A stretch of 64,000 bases of DNA from Takakia lepidozioides (GCA_030704615.1 CM060733.1:34226001-34290000); one strand, 5' to 3'; positions 11,379-22,610 are shown, numbered from the stretch's first letter. Notes: generated by a model not told the origin, from the sequence alone. A program made the numbers and translations.

Positions 11379-12006
11379 TGTCACGGACATAGCCCAGAGG
11401 AACTTACCAGGAGTAAATACCAGAAGTTATCAAGTTACCATGTTATCAGAAGTTATCATGACTTACCATTATTTACCATTATTTACCAAGTTATCGGGAG
11501 TTTACCAAATTATCAAAAGTAACTTGGGAAACTGCTCAGGAAGCTTCTTTTGGAGGAAACTTCTCCATCAACATACCTCTTTTGTTTAAGGAAACTTCTC
11601 CATCAAGATACCTCTTTTGTTTAAGGAAACTTTTCCATCAAGAAACCTCCATATGAGAAGCTTCTTAGGGAACTTCTTAGTAGCCAGTATATATAGGAGG
11701 CGAGACTGGACACTCTTCAATCTCGCCAACACAAGTTCAAGCTACTCTTGTTCCCAGTCCAGTACTCCAGTCCAACTTCCAGTATCTAGTCCAGTTTCTA
11801 GTATCTGGTACTCCAGTCTAGTTTCTAACATTCAAGTATTCGAGTCGAGTTCCAGTATCTTGTACTCTTGTCCATTGTTATAAAGATCATCTTGATATCA
11901 TGTTTATTCACCATGCATTCGGCCATACCGACCTTGATTTCTTGTCTAGTCTTGTACCTCTAGTCTGATATATTGTTTGTGTTCAGTCACATTCTCGTCA
12001 TTGACA
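11379..12006 (+). mobile_element. Gypsy-1 3' LTR
   Basis: Matches the 5' LTR from TGTCACGGACATAG to TTGACA, with a conserved TATATATA at 11688-11695. It is followed by the target duplication GTTGC (12007-12011). Confidence 0.88.
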
Positions 12007-12719
12007 GTTGCTAGTGGAGTCGTAGCACTTACTCCACGAGAACTTGCCCGCAAGAAGGTGAAGGTAATATCCATCTTAGCAGCAACGGTAAAAGACAAGT
12101 TTCTCCCAACTGTCAACAAGCTTTATGCGGATCCAGCGAGGTGCTGGGCCTACTTCAAATAGCATTTTCGTGGTGACTTGCTGCAGAGACAACTTCTCCT
12201 CGAACAGAAGTTGCAACAAGTTTCCATGACCGATGGAACTTCAGTGGAGGACTACTTGAAGCAAGTCGAAGATCTTGCAGGCCTCCTTGCTAGTATTAAT
12301 GTTGAAGTAGACGAAGTCAAACTGACGCATATTGTACTCAAAGGACTTCCACTTAGCGTTCATGAAGAAGCGATGCTTGCGGCCCAGTTACCCGGAATGC
12401 AGTACTACGAGGCAGAGGCAGGTCCTTCAACAACCCCAATAGAGGGCAGAACCGGTTCATAGGTTCACCTCGACCCAGCTTCAACCAAGGAAGATGTCAC
12501 AATACCAACTGCAACTGCTATGGAAAATCTGGCCAATGGGAAACTGACTGCGGTCTCAAAAAGATTGAGGAGCAAATAGTGACTTTTCAGTTCAAGGCTG
12601 CAGGAATTTGCGTCGCTCTAAGTTCCAAGCTAATGTGGCTGAAGTTTTTGATATTGACGAGGAGGAGGACCTTGATGAGTTCTGAATATCACTCTAGCGA
12701 AATCTCTACGAATATTGTA

Positions 12720-13370
12720 GAACAAGACCATGAGACCCGTGACCGGTTTATGGACTTTGGAGCAACTAATCACGTCACTGGTGACAAAGAGCAGTTCAAT
12801 AGTTTTGCTTCTCGAGTCTCTGGTACCTCATCGGGTGTAACTACCGCCAGTGGCGCTAAGCTGTCTATGGGTGGTAGAGGAACTGTCAATCTTTCTGATA
12901 ATAAAGGGCTAAAAAATGTTCTCTACGTGCCTGCAGTCACCAAAAGCTTTATGTCAGTTGGCAAAATTACAGACGAAGGTTACCTTGTGTTGTTTAATTC
13001 TAAATCATGCTAACTAACACTAAGCCCGATCTTACCTATGTTGGCCAGGTTCATGTCTGCACGACCCCAACAGCAACATCTGGAAGCAGCGAAACACAGT
13101 CTCCGCTACCTCAAGGCTACTCTCGAGTCCTTTGGCATTTTTTACTCTCGAAATTCCAATCTAACTTTACAAAAGTTTACTGATGCCGAATACTTGGGTT
13201 GTGTACAAAAGTAGAAACTCGCCGCTCCACTGGTGGCTATGTATTCTTACTCTCTGGGGGACCTGTGACCTGGGTCAACAAGTGTCAGCCTACTGTCTCC
13301 GACAGCACTATTGAAGCTGACCGAGTCCCAGTTGGCTGCTGACAGGTTCAAGTGGCTCCACTTTTCAGAC
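12720..13370 (+). pseudogene. Copia protease remnant and RNase H N-terminal half
   Basis: The frame to 13013 shows RDRFMDFGATNHVTGDKEQF, the Copia protease with DFGA in place of DSGA, then LKNVLYVPAVTKSFMSVGKI. It jumps directly to NTKPDLTYV and, in another frame, [48 protein letters not shown] and TVSDSTIEA. These are the RT end and RNase H of Copia pol, so integrase and most of RT are deleted. Homology stops near 13350-13370 at the junction with the LINE. Confidence 0.8.
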
Positions 13371-14494
13371 CACCTAGATAAAAAAGAGGTGGGTCCCATG
13401 GGTCAAACTGTAAAGCAACCATGGGGTACTTAAGAAACCAAGTAAAGGTAGAGTGCAAGGCCCATTGCATTTCCAGCCCTGGCGGCGGGGTTGGATTGGC
13501 AGTCCCCTTCTCATCCAGCACTCTAATAGGGAAGAGGAGATGCTTCTGTATACCCAAACAACCCGCGACACGCAGGTTGCCCTCATAATCTGCCACAAAA
13601 AGCAATCCCAGAAGCCATATTTCCATTGAGGGAGAGAACCAAAAGGACCTTGTTACCACCATTGCTTGATGCAACAGTCCAGATTGGCGGTGTCTCCACA
13701 TCGTCACCGTTGCTCAGCAGTGAAGTGAAGAAATCTGGGATTTCTGCAGTAAGGGAGGACCAGGCCCTGGCACGTCTAGTGCCCACAATTTGAGACACAG
13801 TAGTTGCAGGAAGAAGGCCGCCCTGCTCCTAGATGCTGCCTAGATGAGTAAGGCCACAGTGCTCCCAGAAACCCCACCCTGGTTTTTGAAGGGACAACCT
13901 TTCTGAATTGATTAAGCTGTTCCCAAAAAGGGGCTGACGGTAGGCTTCTGCATAACAGACCGGTCTTCTTTGGACAAGCTTAGCCCTGATAGACTGCCAA
14001 GCCGCCCAAATGGATTGCCATGGGCGAGATCCCAAGTTCACTTTAGCATTTTTCCCCTGAACAATCCATCGAAGGGAGTCGGCCCACAGGTGGGATGAAG
14101 AGGGTTTGGCCCCCATCAGATAGGGCTGGATTAACTTACTCCTCGGGCTGTGACGATGAACAATGGCTCTAGGAATCCATTTAGCCAGAAGGGCCTTGAT
14201 TTGAGTTGCCGGATCCAAAATACCAAGGCCTCCTTTCTTTTTTGGCTGACACAGTTGTTCCCACGAGAGAAGAGCGCGCCTCACAGGGGATTGAGTGGTT
14301 GCACCCCAAATAAAGTTCCGAATGAGAGCTTTGATTTCTTTCACCATCGAGGTACCCGGGTCCCAAACCGTTGCAGAAAACCAGCAGGAGCCAAGAAGCA
14401 CTTGGTTTGCCACGAGAGCTCGACCAGCGATTGATAGCATGGATGAGCTCCAGTGAGCAAGATATCTTTTTAACCTAGAGATGACATTCTGCAT
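13371..14494 (-). pseudogene. LINE ORF2 C-terminal region
   Basis: The minus-strand frame has the typical post-RT sequence of plant L1 ORF2: LKRYLAHWSSSMLSIAGRALV, LIRNFIWG, WEQLCQPKKKGGLGILD and LAKWIPRAI. Further ORFs from 13798 to 13371 continue the homology in shifted frames. It ends at the junction with Copia RNase H. Confidence 0.8.
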
Positions 14495-14503
14495 TCTGCT
14501 CTG

Positions 14504-15940
14504 CTAGGACAGATTAAGACCTATCTGGTGCTCAAGTAGGGTGTGAGATTCACCCTCACTGAGCCAATTAAGACCAATGTCTTGCCCCCAAGCGCTACAG
14601 TGGGAAGAGGCAGCCTGACTGTGCATCGCCGAGAGGATCCCCATGGATTTCCGCCAATTAATGCTCAAACCAGAACCCAAGCAAAAAATGTGCAAGGCCT
14701 GTAGCGCACAGTCAATATTCTGTCTATTTGAATTGTCCAGCAGTAAAGTGGTGTCATCAGCATACATGGACAGTTTTACCATTTCGGGTGCAAATGTGGG
14801 CAACTGAAGGCCCACAATGTCCTGCCTGGCTGCAAACATGTGCCCAAGAGAGTCAGCTGCAATGAGAAAAAAGGAAAGGTGCCAAGGGGTAACCCTATCT
14901 TACCGACCTTGAAATAGGGACAGATTGGGAGATGACCCCATTAACCATAACCTTACTGGAAGCAGACCTTAGAAGAATCCCCACCCAAGACAAGAAGTGG
15001 CCATTCAAGCCAGTCTTTTCCAACGCAGCAAGGAGGAAGGTCCAATCAATCGAGTCAAAAGCCTTTTCGAAATCCAGCATTAAGAAAGCAATGGGCTAGT
15101 TGTTCAAGGTAGCCCGGTGAAGTGCTTCGTGGGCAAGTAGAATATCTTCCTAATGATTTTCGGAAGCAGGGGTTGGATTCTCAAAGCCAGCGCTTTGGCG
15201 ATAATCTTATAAGTAGAGTTGAGCAAGGTAATAGGGCGGTAGTTAGCCACCTTATCCCTCTCCCTTTTTTTGTAGATGAGAGTGATAAGACCCTCCGAAA
15301 TCTGAGAGGGCATCAATTGTTTGAGGAGGCCAGCATGTAGCCCAGTGGTAATGGGCACATACCACGTTGGATGTGGTTGTGGGTTCAAACCACGGTCTGG
15401 TGTGTCATGAAGGTGTCCACCTTCCTAGCGGAAGGCAGTAGCCCTTGGGGTGGAAGTGACTCCATAAGTTACGCTTCCTTCGGGAGGCGTCATATTTTTT
15501 AACTTTTTTCCTTTGAGGAGGATATCGTTGGCTATATTGAGAAAGTCATCACCCAAAGTGCCCCATAAGGCTTTGAACAATTCAACAGGCAAACCATCCG
15601 GGCCTGGACGTTTGAGAGAAGGCAAGGCCTCCACAGCTTTCCCGAGTTCAGACACAGTAAATGGTTCTGCTAGATTGGCTTTGTCCTCATCAGACAGGGA
15701 ACAAGGAATGTTCCTAAGGAGAGTGTTTCTGGCCTCCACCACCTCGGGAGTGTGATGTGTTTTTTTGAAGAGCTGCCTGAAGAAGTCAGCTGCAATGCCA
15801 GCCATCTTCTTTGGGACAGTACTTGGGAGACCAAAGCTGTCAGACAGAGAGGGGATCAAAGTAGAAGCACGACGTTGGGCCGCTTTGACGAAAAAATATC
15901 TAGACATTATTTCCCCCTTAAGCAACCAATTGACCCCCAC
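14504..15940 (-). pseudogene. LINE reverse transcriptase
   Basis: Reading on the minus strand: the RT start has KAVEALPSLKRPGPDGLPVE, a SINE interrupts, then SEGLITLIYKK, VANYRPITLLNS, MLDFEKAFDSIDW and finally the catalytic MYADDTTLLLD (near 14757). The enzyme primes reverse transcription at nicked target DNA. Frame breaks occur near 15104, 14895 and 14839, so no intact protein is encoded. Confidence 0.88.
15330..15510 (+). mobile_element. tRNA-derived SINE (full copy)
   Basis: The start holds an A-box-like TGTAGCCCAGTGGTAATGGGC and, about 35 bases later, the B-box GTGGGTTCAAACCACG, the spacing of a tRNA gene. The tail ends GGGAGGCGTCATA and a T-rich run. The 10-bp target duplication TTTGAGGAGG flanks it (15320-15329 and 15511-15520). 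It interrupts the LINE RT gene and shares its body with the SINE at 3718-3862. Confidence 0.85.
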
Positions 15941-16238
15941 CTTGACGCTAATGAATTGCTCCCTAGAATGCAGAAGTAAGGATAGGTTTTTCTTAGCAGT
16001 GGGTCGTCGTTTCCCTCTTGTATCTCAAACTGACAAACATGTAGGCATTTAGTTAACGCTTTCTCTTTTCTGGAGGACTCTTCCGCTATTTTCCTAGGCA
16101 GTTGCTGACAGTTACTTCTAAGACTCTGAAGCTTTGAAAGAAAGAGGAGGGTGGGGGGGGGGAAGGGGAGGTCAGCAGAGGACCAAACCCTTTGAAGCTG
16201 GAGGATAACCTCCGGGTCTTTGGGTTTAACAGAAACCT

Positions 16239-16795
16239 CTACCCCTTTACCCTAGCCCCTAGGGTGTGGAGAGAAAGGTGAATAGTAGAGTGGTCAAAGC
16301 CCGGAGCTATGGGGGCAATTGGAGATCTGACAATCCAGTTTAACAAATGCTCGGAGCAGTAAAATCTATCTAAGCGAGCAAGAGAGAGGTTAGGAGGCAC
16401 CCTATTGTTAGACCAAGTGAACTTGCTAGGGGGGAAGCATCCAACAGACCAACCGCCAAGCAAAGGGAATCCCAAGAATCTCTTTCAGCCACCGAGAGAC
16501 CATGGACATTACCACCAAAACGGTCATTGTCAAACTCCACCATATTAAAATCCCTGCCCATAATCCAGTGTTGAATGTCTAGATGTTGAAGCATTCTCAA
16601 CCTTACCAGGGACCACAAGTCGATTCGCTCCACTTCACTGTTTGGAGCATACACATTCAGCACCCCAACATCCCCTATAGACTGACCCAGGTTCATGACA
16701 ACAAGCTGAATCCTCCCCTGGCCACTAATCATTCCGGATATTGAGGTATAATCCTCAATACTCTTCGATTTTTGTTGATTTAAACCAACTATCAA
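16239..16795 (-). pseudogene. LINE apurinic-like endonuclease domain
   Basis: The minus-strand frame contains VGVLNVYAPNS, WIMGRDFNMVE and a following CLAVGLLDASP segment, the exonuclease-endonuclease-phosphatase fold of L1 ORF2. The conserved G-DFN reads RDFN. A second frame (to 16239) contains FTWSNNR, LARLDRFYCS and FDHSTIHLSL (usual form SDHxPI), with the catalytic His present. The N-terminus is absent upstream of about 16795, so the element is 5' truncated or diverged. Confidence 0.8.
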
Positions 16796-17164
16796 CTGTA
16801 ATTCATTTGTTTCCAGTTGCTCTTTAAATACTTGATAATAACAAATCTATTTCGGAAGCAGACTACCACATTGGACCAGATAGTCTCTCTCACACTTTTG
16901 CACACAGACGTTATGCAAGATCACAACATATTTGACACTACGCGAGCTTATATCACGTAAGTTTCATAAAAAAAAATATATGGGGTAAAAATATATACCA
17001 TCTCAGCTAAAATAAATTACAAAAATTTACACGTGACCTCAAATGACATAAAAAACATGGCGATCTGAATTTAGTCAAAAAACTTGTAACAAAAATTTGT
17101 GATCATTTGTCGCAGTCAGTGCCTATCAAGATATCTGTGATTTTCTTAAAGTATTTTAATAAGT
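16796..17164. other. Spacer without genes
   Basis: A/T-rich sequence with no recognisable feature. Confidence 0.5.
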
Positions 17165-17945
17165 GGGGACCGCCACAGACCGCCAGCCAATCGTAAGTGT
17201 GCCTGGTGGTCCCAGTTCTTTTTAGTTTTTAAATAATTCAGGACTGCCAACCAATCATAAGCGTTGGCCTAGCAGTCTCCATGTTTGTAATTATTAGAAT
17301 AATTTCAAACCGCAGTTTGAAAAAACAAATATTAAAAAAAAACCGGGACCGCCGTGGAATCGCCATCCAACCACAAGCACTGATGTAGCGGTCCAAAATA
17401 ATTTTGATTTTTTATATTAAGAACAAAAATTGGGACGACCAGCCAACCACAAGCGCTGACCTGGCAGTCTCGATGTTTTTTTGTTTTTTTAAAATAATTC
17501 GGTAGCACCACAATGGCGGTCCAAAATAATTTTGCTTTTCGTTCAAAAAATCAGGACCGTCCGAAGATCACCAACCAATTGCAAGCGTTAGCCTTACGGT
17601 CCCAATTATTTTTCTAATTTATTAAAATAATTTGGGACCGCCAGCCAACCACAAGCTATGTCCTAGCGGTTCCAAATGTTTTTTAATTTTTAAAATACTT
17701 CGGGATTCCCACAATGGCAGTTCGAAATTATTTTTATTTTTTTAAAAAATAAATCGAGGCCGCCCGCCAACCAAGCTTTGGCCTCGCGGTCCTGATGTTT
17801 GTTTTTAAAAAAATAAGTTAGTACCGCCACAATGACGGTTTAAAATAATTTTTACTTTTTAATAAAAACAAACCGGGACCGTCAGCGGACCTGCCAACCA
17901 ACCTCAAGCGTCCAACCAAAAGCGCAAGCCTGGCGATCCGAATTC
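17165..17945. repeat. Diverged GGGACCGCC / GGCGGTCCC repeat field
   Basis: About eight to ten imperfect units of about 60-110 bp recur. Each has a GGGACCGCCAGCCAACC half, an ACAAGCG core and a TAGCGGTCCC-like half, separated by A/T-rich spacers such as AAAATAATTT. The two ends of a unit are complementary, so each can fold as a hairpin. Units have diverged strongly from each other. Confidence 0.7.
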
Positions 17946-20538
17946 TGTTGAAAATATGTATATCTAAATCGGGAATATCAACTAAGGTTCCGCGATGCTC
18001 CTCATTACCAATGACGAATGCTAACTGAGTGCTAAATGGAGAGATAGAACATAAGATTTATAAGATAACGTGGATCAGAGCCGATATAATTGCGAAACAT
18101 ACACAAAGTAAGAATTTGCTATGCCAAATATATTAATTAAAAGCTCTAAAAATATGTCAAAGTGAGTATTACTAAATAACACTACTTTGATAGAATAAAT
18201 AATAAAGACTAAATTGGATGAATAAGTTAATATAGATGAAGAGTTATAATTTATGATATATAAATGACAGGCCACACTTCTGCTTCGTCTTTATCCTTGC
18301 ATATATGCACATCATAAAGTAAGTTAGATACTAGTCTAGCCTTAACAACACCTTAAGGCTTGGTTTAAATTCTTAAAAGTTCAAAATGCTCTTTTAAGAC
18401 ATGTTATCAGGCTGGAATTTGTCGAGCCTATGTTTTAAAATTACAGAGTACTGATAAGGCTATGGAACAAGTTGTAACTTAAAAAGGATGGTGGTAAGGC
18501 CCTGGAACAACATATCCAGGCCTGGATCAGCATATAAAAAAGTCCCAACAACTAAGAAATATACAATTTATATAATGACCCCAGACCTAAACTAGGTCTT
18601 GATTTTTTAAGAGAAGCCTCTGCTCTTGCTTGGTGATCAAAGGCTGATTAACATCATACTTACAGCATTACTCTGGATTTTATGTTACAAAAAAATACTC
18701 TTGTTCGTTTTTGCTAGCTATGACATGTTTTGATACAGAGCACTGCAGTAGAAAGAAGTTTTGGGAACCAAGCTTACTGAACAATCTATGTCATGATTAC
18801 AAAAAGCTCTAGAAATGTGGCAAATAAGCTCTGGGCCGTTGTTAATAAAAAAAAAAACTGGTTATCTTATCAAGTAATTATGTGGTTGAGTATCCCGGTT
18901 ATGTGGTTAATAGAAAACTGCTGGAACTTTGGGTTCCAGATGAAAAGTACTATTGCATGATAAATTTAAACATCTAATTGTTTGCTTAGATGCCATACTT
19001 AGCTTATAATTCTAAAACAGGCATAAAAACAGGCTGGTAACACTTGTTTAGCATACTTTCTTATAATATAAAGTTGGATTATTATAAAGAGGGGGTCTTC
19101 TAAATAATCCCACGCTCCCACCCGTATTTTCTTGTTATTGAAATCTACCAGGTAGATTCTTTGTTTTTGAAACGTAATGGAGGTCATCATAAGATTTGAT
19201 TTGAAGTGGAGTCTGACTGATAATGCCTCTTCATAAGGTTGATTTGTCGTGAAAATTGACAACGACCATGTTTGGTCCTATCCATGTTCCAACAAGACAT
19301 AGTATTCTCTCTCTATGTGGCAACTTGGTGGATGCGAACCCCACAAAAGACACGGGAAGAATTAGTTTCTTGCGGGGTCAATGGCCGCTAGCACTCCAAG
19401 AACATGTTGATTGTGTTGTAGTTTATGCAATTGGTAAGTTCTCAAGCAATGTTTCCATGGTTCCAAGTGTCCTCAGTTGAACCACCACTGTCACACCTAC
19501 CTGCATTTCAATTTTCCAATTGACTAATATCTGGAACCAATAAGATCCCCAAGGATATCCCTGATGTGCAGGTTATACCCAAAATCTGTGATAGAGGTTG
19601 AAGTGGTACAGGTTAAAGGTACTACAGCATTTGTGGTAGATCTCGGGGGGGTCACTCTTCATTAGGCTACAACACCATGTGAGATCAATATTTTTCCGCA
19701 CAGGGGGTTTTGAAAAAAAAATCTTGTATGAAATATATGTACGGGCAGGGGTATGATTGGTCAAAATGTTTTAAGTATACGGAGGGGTAATGCATTTATA
19801 TAAACTTTACAAAATTTTATATATACATATAAGGGTGCAAGTCTTTTTTTTGCATTTGTAGATGGGATTTGACCCTAAGACCACTTGAGTTTTGCTAAGA
19901 TGTACTGTGCGGTTGAGATCTCTTCTTTGCTTTTCCCTCCTTTTTCACGCTTAGCAACCCTAGTTTCCCCGCGTCTTTCTCGTGGCGGCGCCAACAGCTG
20001 CAGCAACAGCTCGATCTGTCTAAGTGGTTTCCAACATCTCCAGACTCTATGTAGTGATTGTGCTCCTTCTTCGAGTCCCCGATGGCTGTAGATTTCCTGG
20101 CTAAAGATCTTGTGGAAGATGATTCCCTGAATTGTCAAGTGCATTATCAATAGTAGAGTTCCAGTGCGGACTTTGTTCAACTTTCTTCATTGTGCAGGCT
20201 TTGGCATTTTTGTTCATGTGATCTGCCAACTCGTCAGCCGCAGTAGCAATGCATTAGGTATAAACGCAGGTACCACAGTGCGGCAACTTACTTGAATCTG
20301 AATGCGGCTTGGGGAGGGATTTTTGCATTTGCAGTACTGCTTCAGATTATTCTAGGAGATCTCCACGTGAAGGATTATGACATGAAGTGTTGTGGCCATA
20401 TGTATTAAGATATTGTGGTGGCCTCTACATCTCGAACTTTTAGGTGCAAACATGATTAGCTATTTGTCAGCTTTTTTCATTACAGCTATATGCTTGATAG
20501 GTCCACTGAGATGTGGAAGTTTTGCCTCATTGTTACAG
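17946..20538. other. Long non-coding stretch
   Basis: No supportable gene. The ORF at 19256-19480 (74 codons) has no recognisable domain. A pyrimidine-rich stretch with CAACCCTAG near 19935-19970 resembles the 5' UTR of a plant ribosomal protein gene and lies upstream of the L17 remnant. The initiating exon of L17 was not found. Confidence 0.45.
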
Positions 20539-21340
20539 AACACCAGAGAAGCAGCATAGGCAATCAAGCACTTTGAGCTTGCGAAGGCCAAGCGGTACTT
20601 GGAAGATGTGCTAGCCTACAAACAAGATATTCATTTCCGCCGTTTCTACATAGCTTAAGCGAAGTCGCGACATTCTAATGGACAGGGACGATGGCCTGTG
20701 AAGTCTGCTACTTTCTTGCTTGGATTGTTGAAGAAAACAGAGAGCAATGCTGAGGTGTTGACTTCATCACCCTTCGCTTCTCTCTCCAATTTTTGAGTGC
20801 TTTTGGAAGCAATCATGCTTCAAGTTATACCCGCTCCTTCTATCAAGTATTTGCAAAAGTTTAGCCTGCCATTAACATCTGTGGCATTTTTCTTGTGTGC
20901 TTGTCATGTGTTTTGGTGACTCGGTCTTGCTGTCGACATGCTCGTCATTTCACACATACAGGTCAACAAGGCCCAGAAGCAGCGCCACCGAACCTACTGA
21001 GCACATGATCGCAGCACTAGTCGTGCGCATCTTACCTTTTCCCTTTAATCTAGCTGGTTCGATTCTCAGCCCAAGCAGAGGTTATTTTTGCCTAGGATGT
21101 GAAAATGTTAGCATATCTTGAAGTGTTTGGTAGACTCGCTATGCCGAGATATATTCCAGTGGTTCTGTTAGCTGGTTAATCTCGCTTGCAGAACATAATA
21201 TCCACGTCGTACAGCAGACAGTCGTCTTAGGTCTTCAGAATAATCACTGGTGACTTCTAGTTCAACTTGCAGCCTACATGTCATCGTCATGCCCTCCTGA
21301 GCTGACTCTCTCAAAGAAGGAGGTTGCTGTGAAGAAAGAG
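20539..21340 (+). pseudogene. RPL17: Ribosomal protein L17 (uL22) pseudogene with introns
   Basis: Three exon remnants retain splice-like borders. Exon A (20539-20754) follows ACAG and encodes NTREAA*AIKHFEL, AKAKRYLEDVLAYKQDI and [24 protein letters not shown]. Exon B (from 20962, after TACAG) encodes VNKAQKQRHRTY then a stop. Exon C (21273-21340) follows TTGCAG and encodes YMSSSCPPELTLSKKEVAVKKE before GTGGGT. All match uL22 of the 60S subunit, near the peptide exit tunnel. In-frame stops TAG, TAA and TGA replace residues expected as Gln, Gln and Arg. Introns are kept, so this is a duplicated gene rather than a retrocopy. Confidence 0.85.
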
Positions 21341-21874
21341 GTGGGTTTTATTACCATGAATCTGTTTCCGTATGCTCTTTTTGTTTGTCTGGACTATAGA
21401 ATAAAGCATTACTTGTGGGGAAAAGTACTCAATTTCCTTCCAGGAGTGGTAGTAAACTTAGGTGCAGAGCCGAAATCTGACAAGGAGTGTACTTGGCTGA
21501 TTGTTGATCTACTCATGCAACAATTGGAAATGTTACTAGCCACCAAACGTTCAGACAATTTAGAATCACATGGACTTCAGAGTTTAGGGTTCTTCCTCTT
21601 GTTGTGTCATCTGCTTATTCTATGGATGGCGATGTTTGACGTGGCAAGTGGACACAGAGATTATTCCTAGGAGGTCCCGTAAACAACAAGCGCACTTGCG
21701 AAAGTGGTGCCTCCTCCTCCTCATAGACAAGCATCGACCATAGCTCTCATGTCAGGTTTCAGCCCTTGTCTTGTTTCCTGTGTAGTGTACTCTAGCTGAA
21801 GATCGAGTCATTGCTCTAGTAACAACACGTCCATTTATTTTCTCTCATTGTCCAAATCTATGTGCAATTATCAG
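21341..21874 (+). other. Downstream part of L17 pseudogene region
   Basis: The frame of exon C runs on to 21670 without recognisable protein, probably intron and 3' flank read through. The last five bases (ATCAG, 21870-21874) are the Gypsy-2 target duplication. Confidence 0.5.
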
Positions 21875-21996
21875 TGTTAGAGGACTGTCGGGGACTTAGA
21901 CACTTATACGGGATCTGTAGGGTACCCTTAATTTTTGCACAGACTGAGACCAACAGGAGCCTTAGGGGTGACAGCAGCGCACTGTAGAAGGGGGTT

Positions 21997-22300
21997 ACAC
22001 AGCCCGTCACAGTCGTCACAGTCGTCACAGCCAACACAGCCAACACAGTCGTCACAGTCGTCACAGCCAACACAGCCAACACAGCCCGTCACAGTCGTCA
22101 CAGCAGACACAGCCGACACAGCCCGTCACAGCCAACACAGCCGACACAGCCCGTCACAGTCGTCACAGCCAACACAGCCAACACAGCCCGTCACAGCAGA
22201 CACAGCCGACACAGCCCGGCACAGCCAAACACAGTCGCACAGCCAGTCACAGCTCGTCACAGTTTCACACAGCCAGTCACAGCTTGACACAGCTGTCACG
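21997..22300 (+). repeat. CACAGCC 9-10 bp minisatellite in the LTR
   Basis: About 30 units of CACAGCCNN(N) (for example CACAGCCGA, CACAGCCCGT, CACAGTCGT) are arranged in a higher-order pattern. The 3' LTR has a related tract of different length (about 31294-31596). Similar units recur in Gypsy-2 pol and in the unrelated X family. Confidence 0.9.
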
Positions 22301-22610
22301 ATCATAGGGAACGAAGAGTAGGACAGGGAACGACTGTGGGGAACAACACCTGCGAAAGGAACATGTTAGTTCACAGACACGGTTAGTGAGGGAAACGGTT
22401 AGAACCGCGGATAGGAAGATAAAAGGGAGAAACGGGGAATGAAGGGACATCATTTAGAGGAGGACTTCTTGGTGATAGAGGAGAGGGGATCGGGCAGAGA
22501 TGAAGAACAGAAGTGAAGATAGAGAGATGATGAGTAGATGCTTGATATATGCAAGGCTGTAATGATATTGTAGAGGAGATTAGAGACACAATGGCTTCGG
22601 CCTGATACCT

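Larger units (their letters stand above)
4873..12006 (+). mobile_element. Gypsy-1: chromodomain-type Ty3/Gypsy element
   Basis: The 7134-bp element has 612- and 628-bp LTRs starting TGTCACGGAC and ending TTGACA. The 5-bp target duplication GTTGC is perfect (4868-4872 and 12007-12011). The internal order is PBS, gag, protease, RT, RNase H, integrase, chromodomain and PPT. Every coding domain carries frameshifts or stops, and a foreign segment of about 0.7 kb interrupts integrase. It is an inactive copy nested inside the Copia gag gene. Confidence 0.9.
4631..12460 (+). pseudogene. Copia gag, split by Gypsy-1
   Basis: The 5' part (4631-4872) encodes the typical Copia gag start: a MEPARLISESDKLEGSKNYISW-like stretch with conserved L.G.NY..W. 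Gypsy-1 interrupts it. The second part resumes at 12012 and contains YADPARCWAYFK, LEQKLQQVSM and GTSVEDYLKQVEDLAGLL, the UBN2-type helical region of Copia gag, and fades near 12460. Removing Gypsy-1 and one GTTGC copy rejoins the two parts. An in-frame stop after CWAYFK and the lack of an open frame into pol show it is dead. Confidence 0.8.
4084..13370 (+). mobile_element. Copia element, 5' portion, with Gypsy-1 nested in gag
   Basis: Order: LTR, initiator-Met PBS, repeat-bearing leader, gag split by Gypsy-1, gag end, protease remnant and the RNase H N-terminal half. Integrase and most of the reverse transcriptase are missing between about 13013 and the RNase H segment, so this was already an internally deleted copy. 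It stops abruptly near 13370 where LINE sequence on the opposite strand begins. The missing 3' end (RNase H end, PPT, LTR, TTTCC) is at 1465-2040 on the minus strand. Confidence 0.8.
13371..16795 (-). mobile_element. LINE (plant L1-type), 5' and central part
   Basis: A non-LTR retrotransposon on the minus strand. The endonuclease is at 16795-16239, the reverse transcriptase at 15940-14504 and the ORF2 C-terminal region at 14494-13371. The element lacks the zf-RVT module and 3' UTR, which are found at 2063-3125 on the plus strand. A SINE is inserted within the RT region. Stops and frame changes show it is inactive. Confidence 0.85.

Noticed and set aside
21997-22300. CRISPR-like array
   Set aside because: Units are 9-10 bp without unique spacers, in a eukaryotic LTR.
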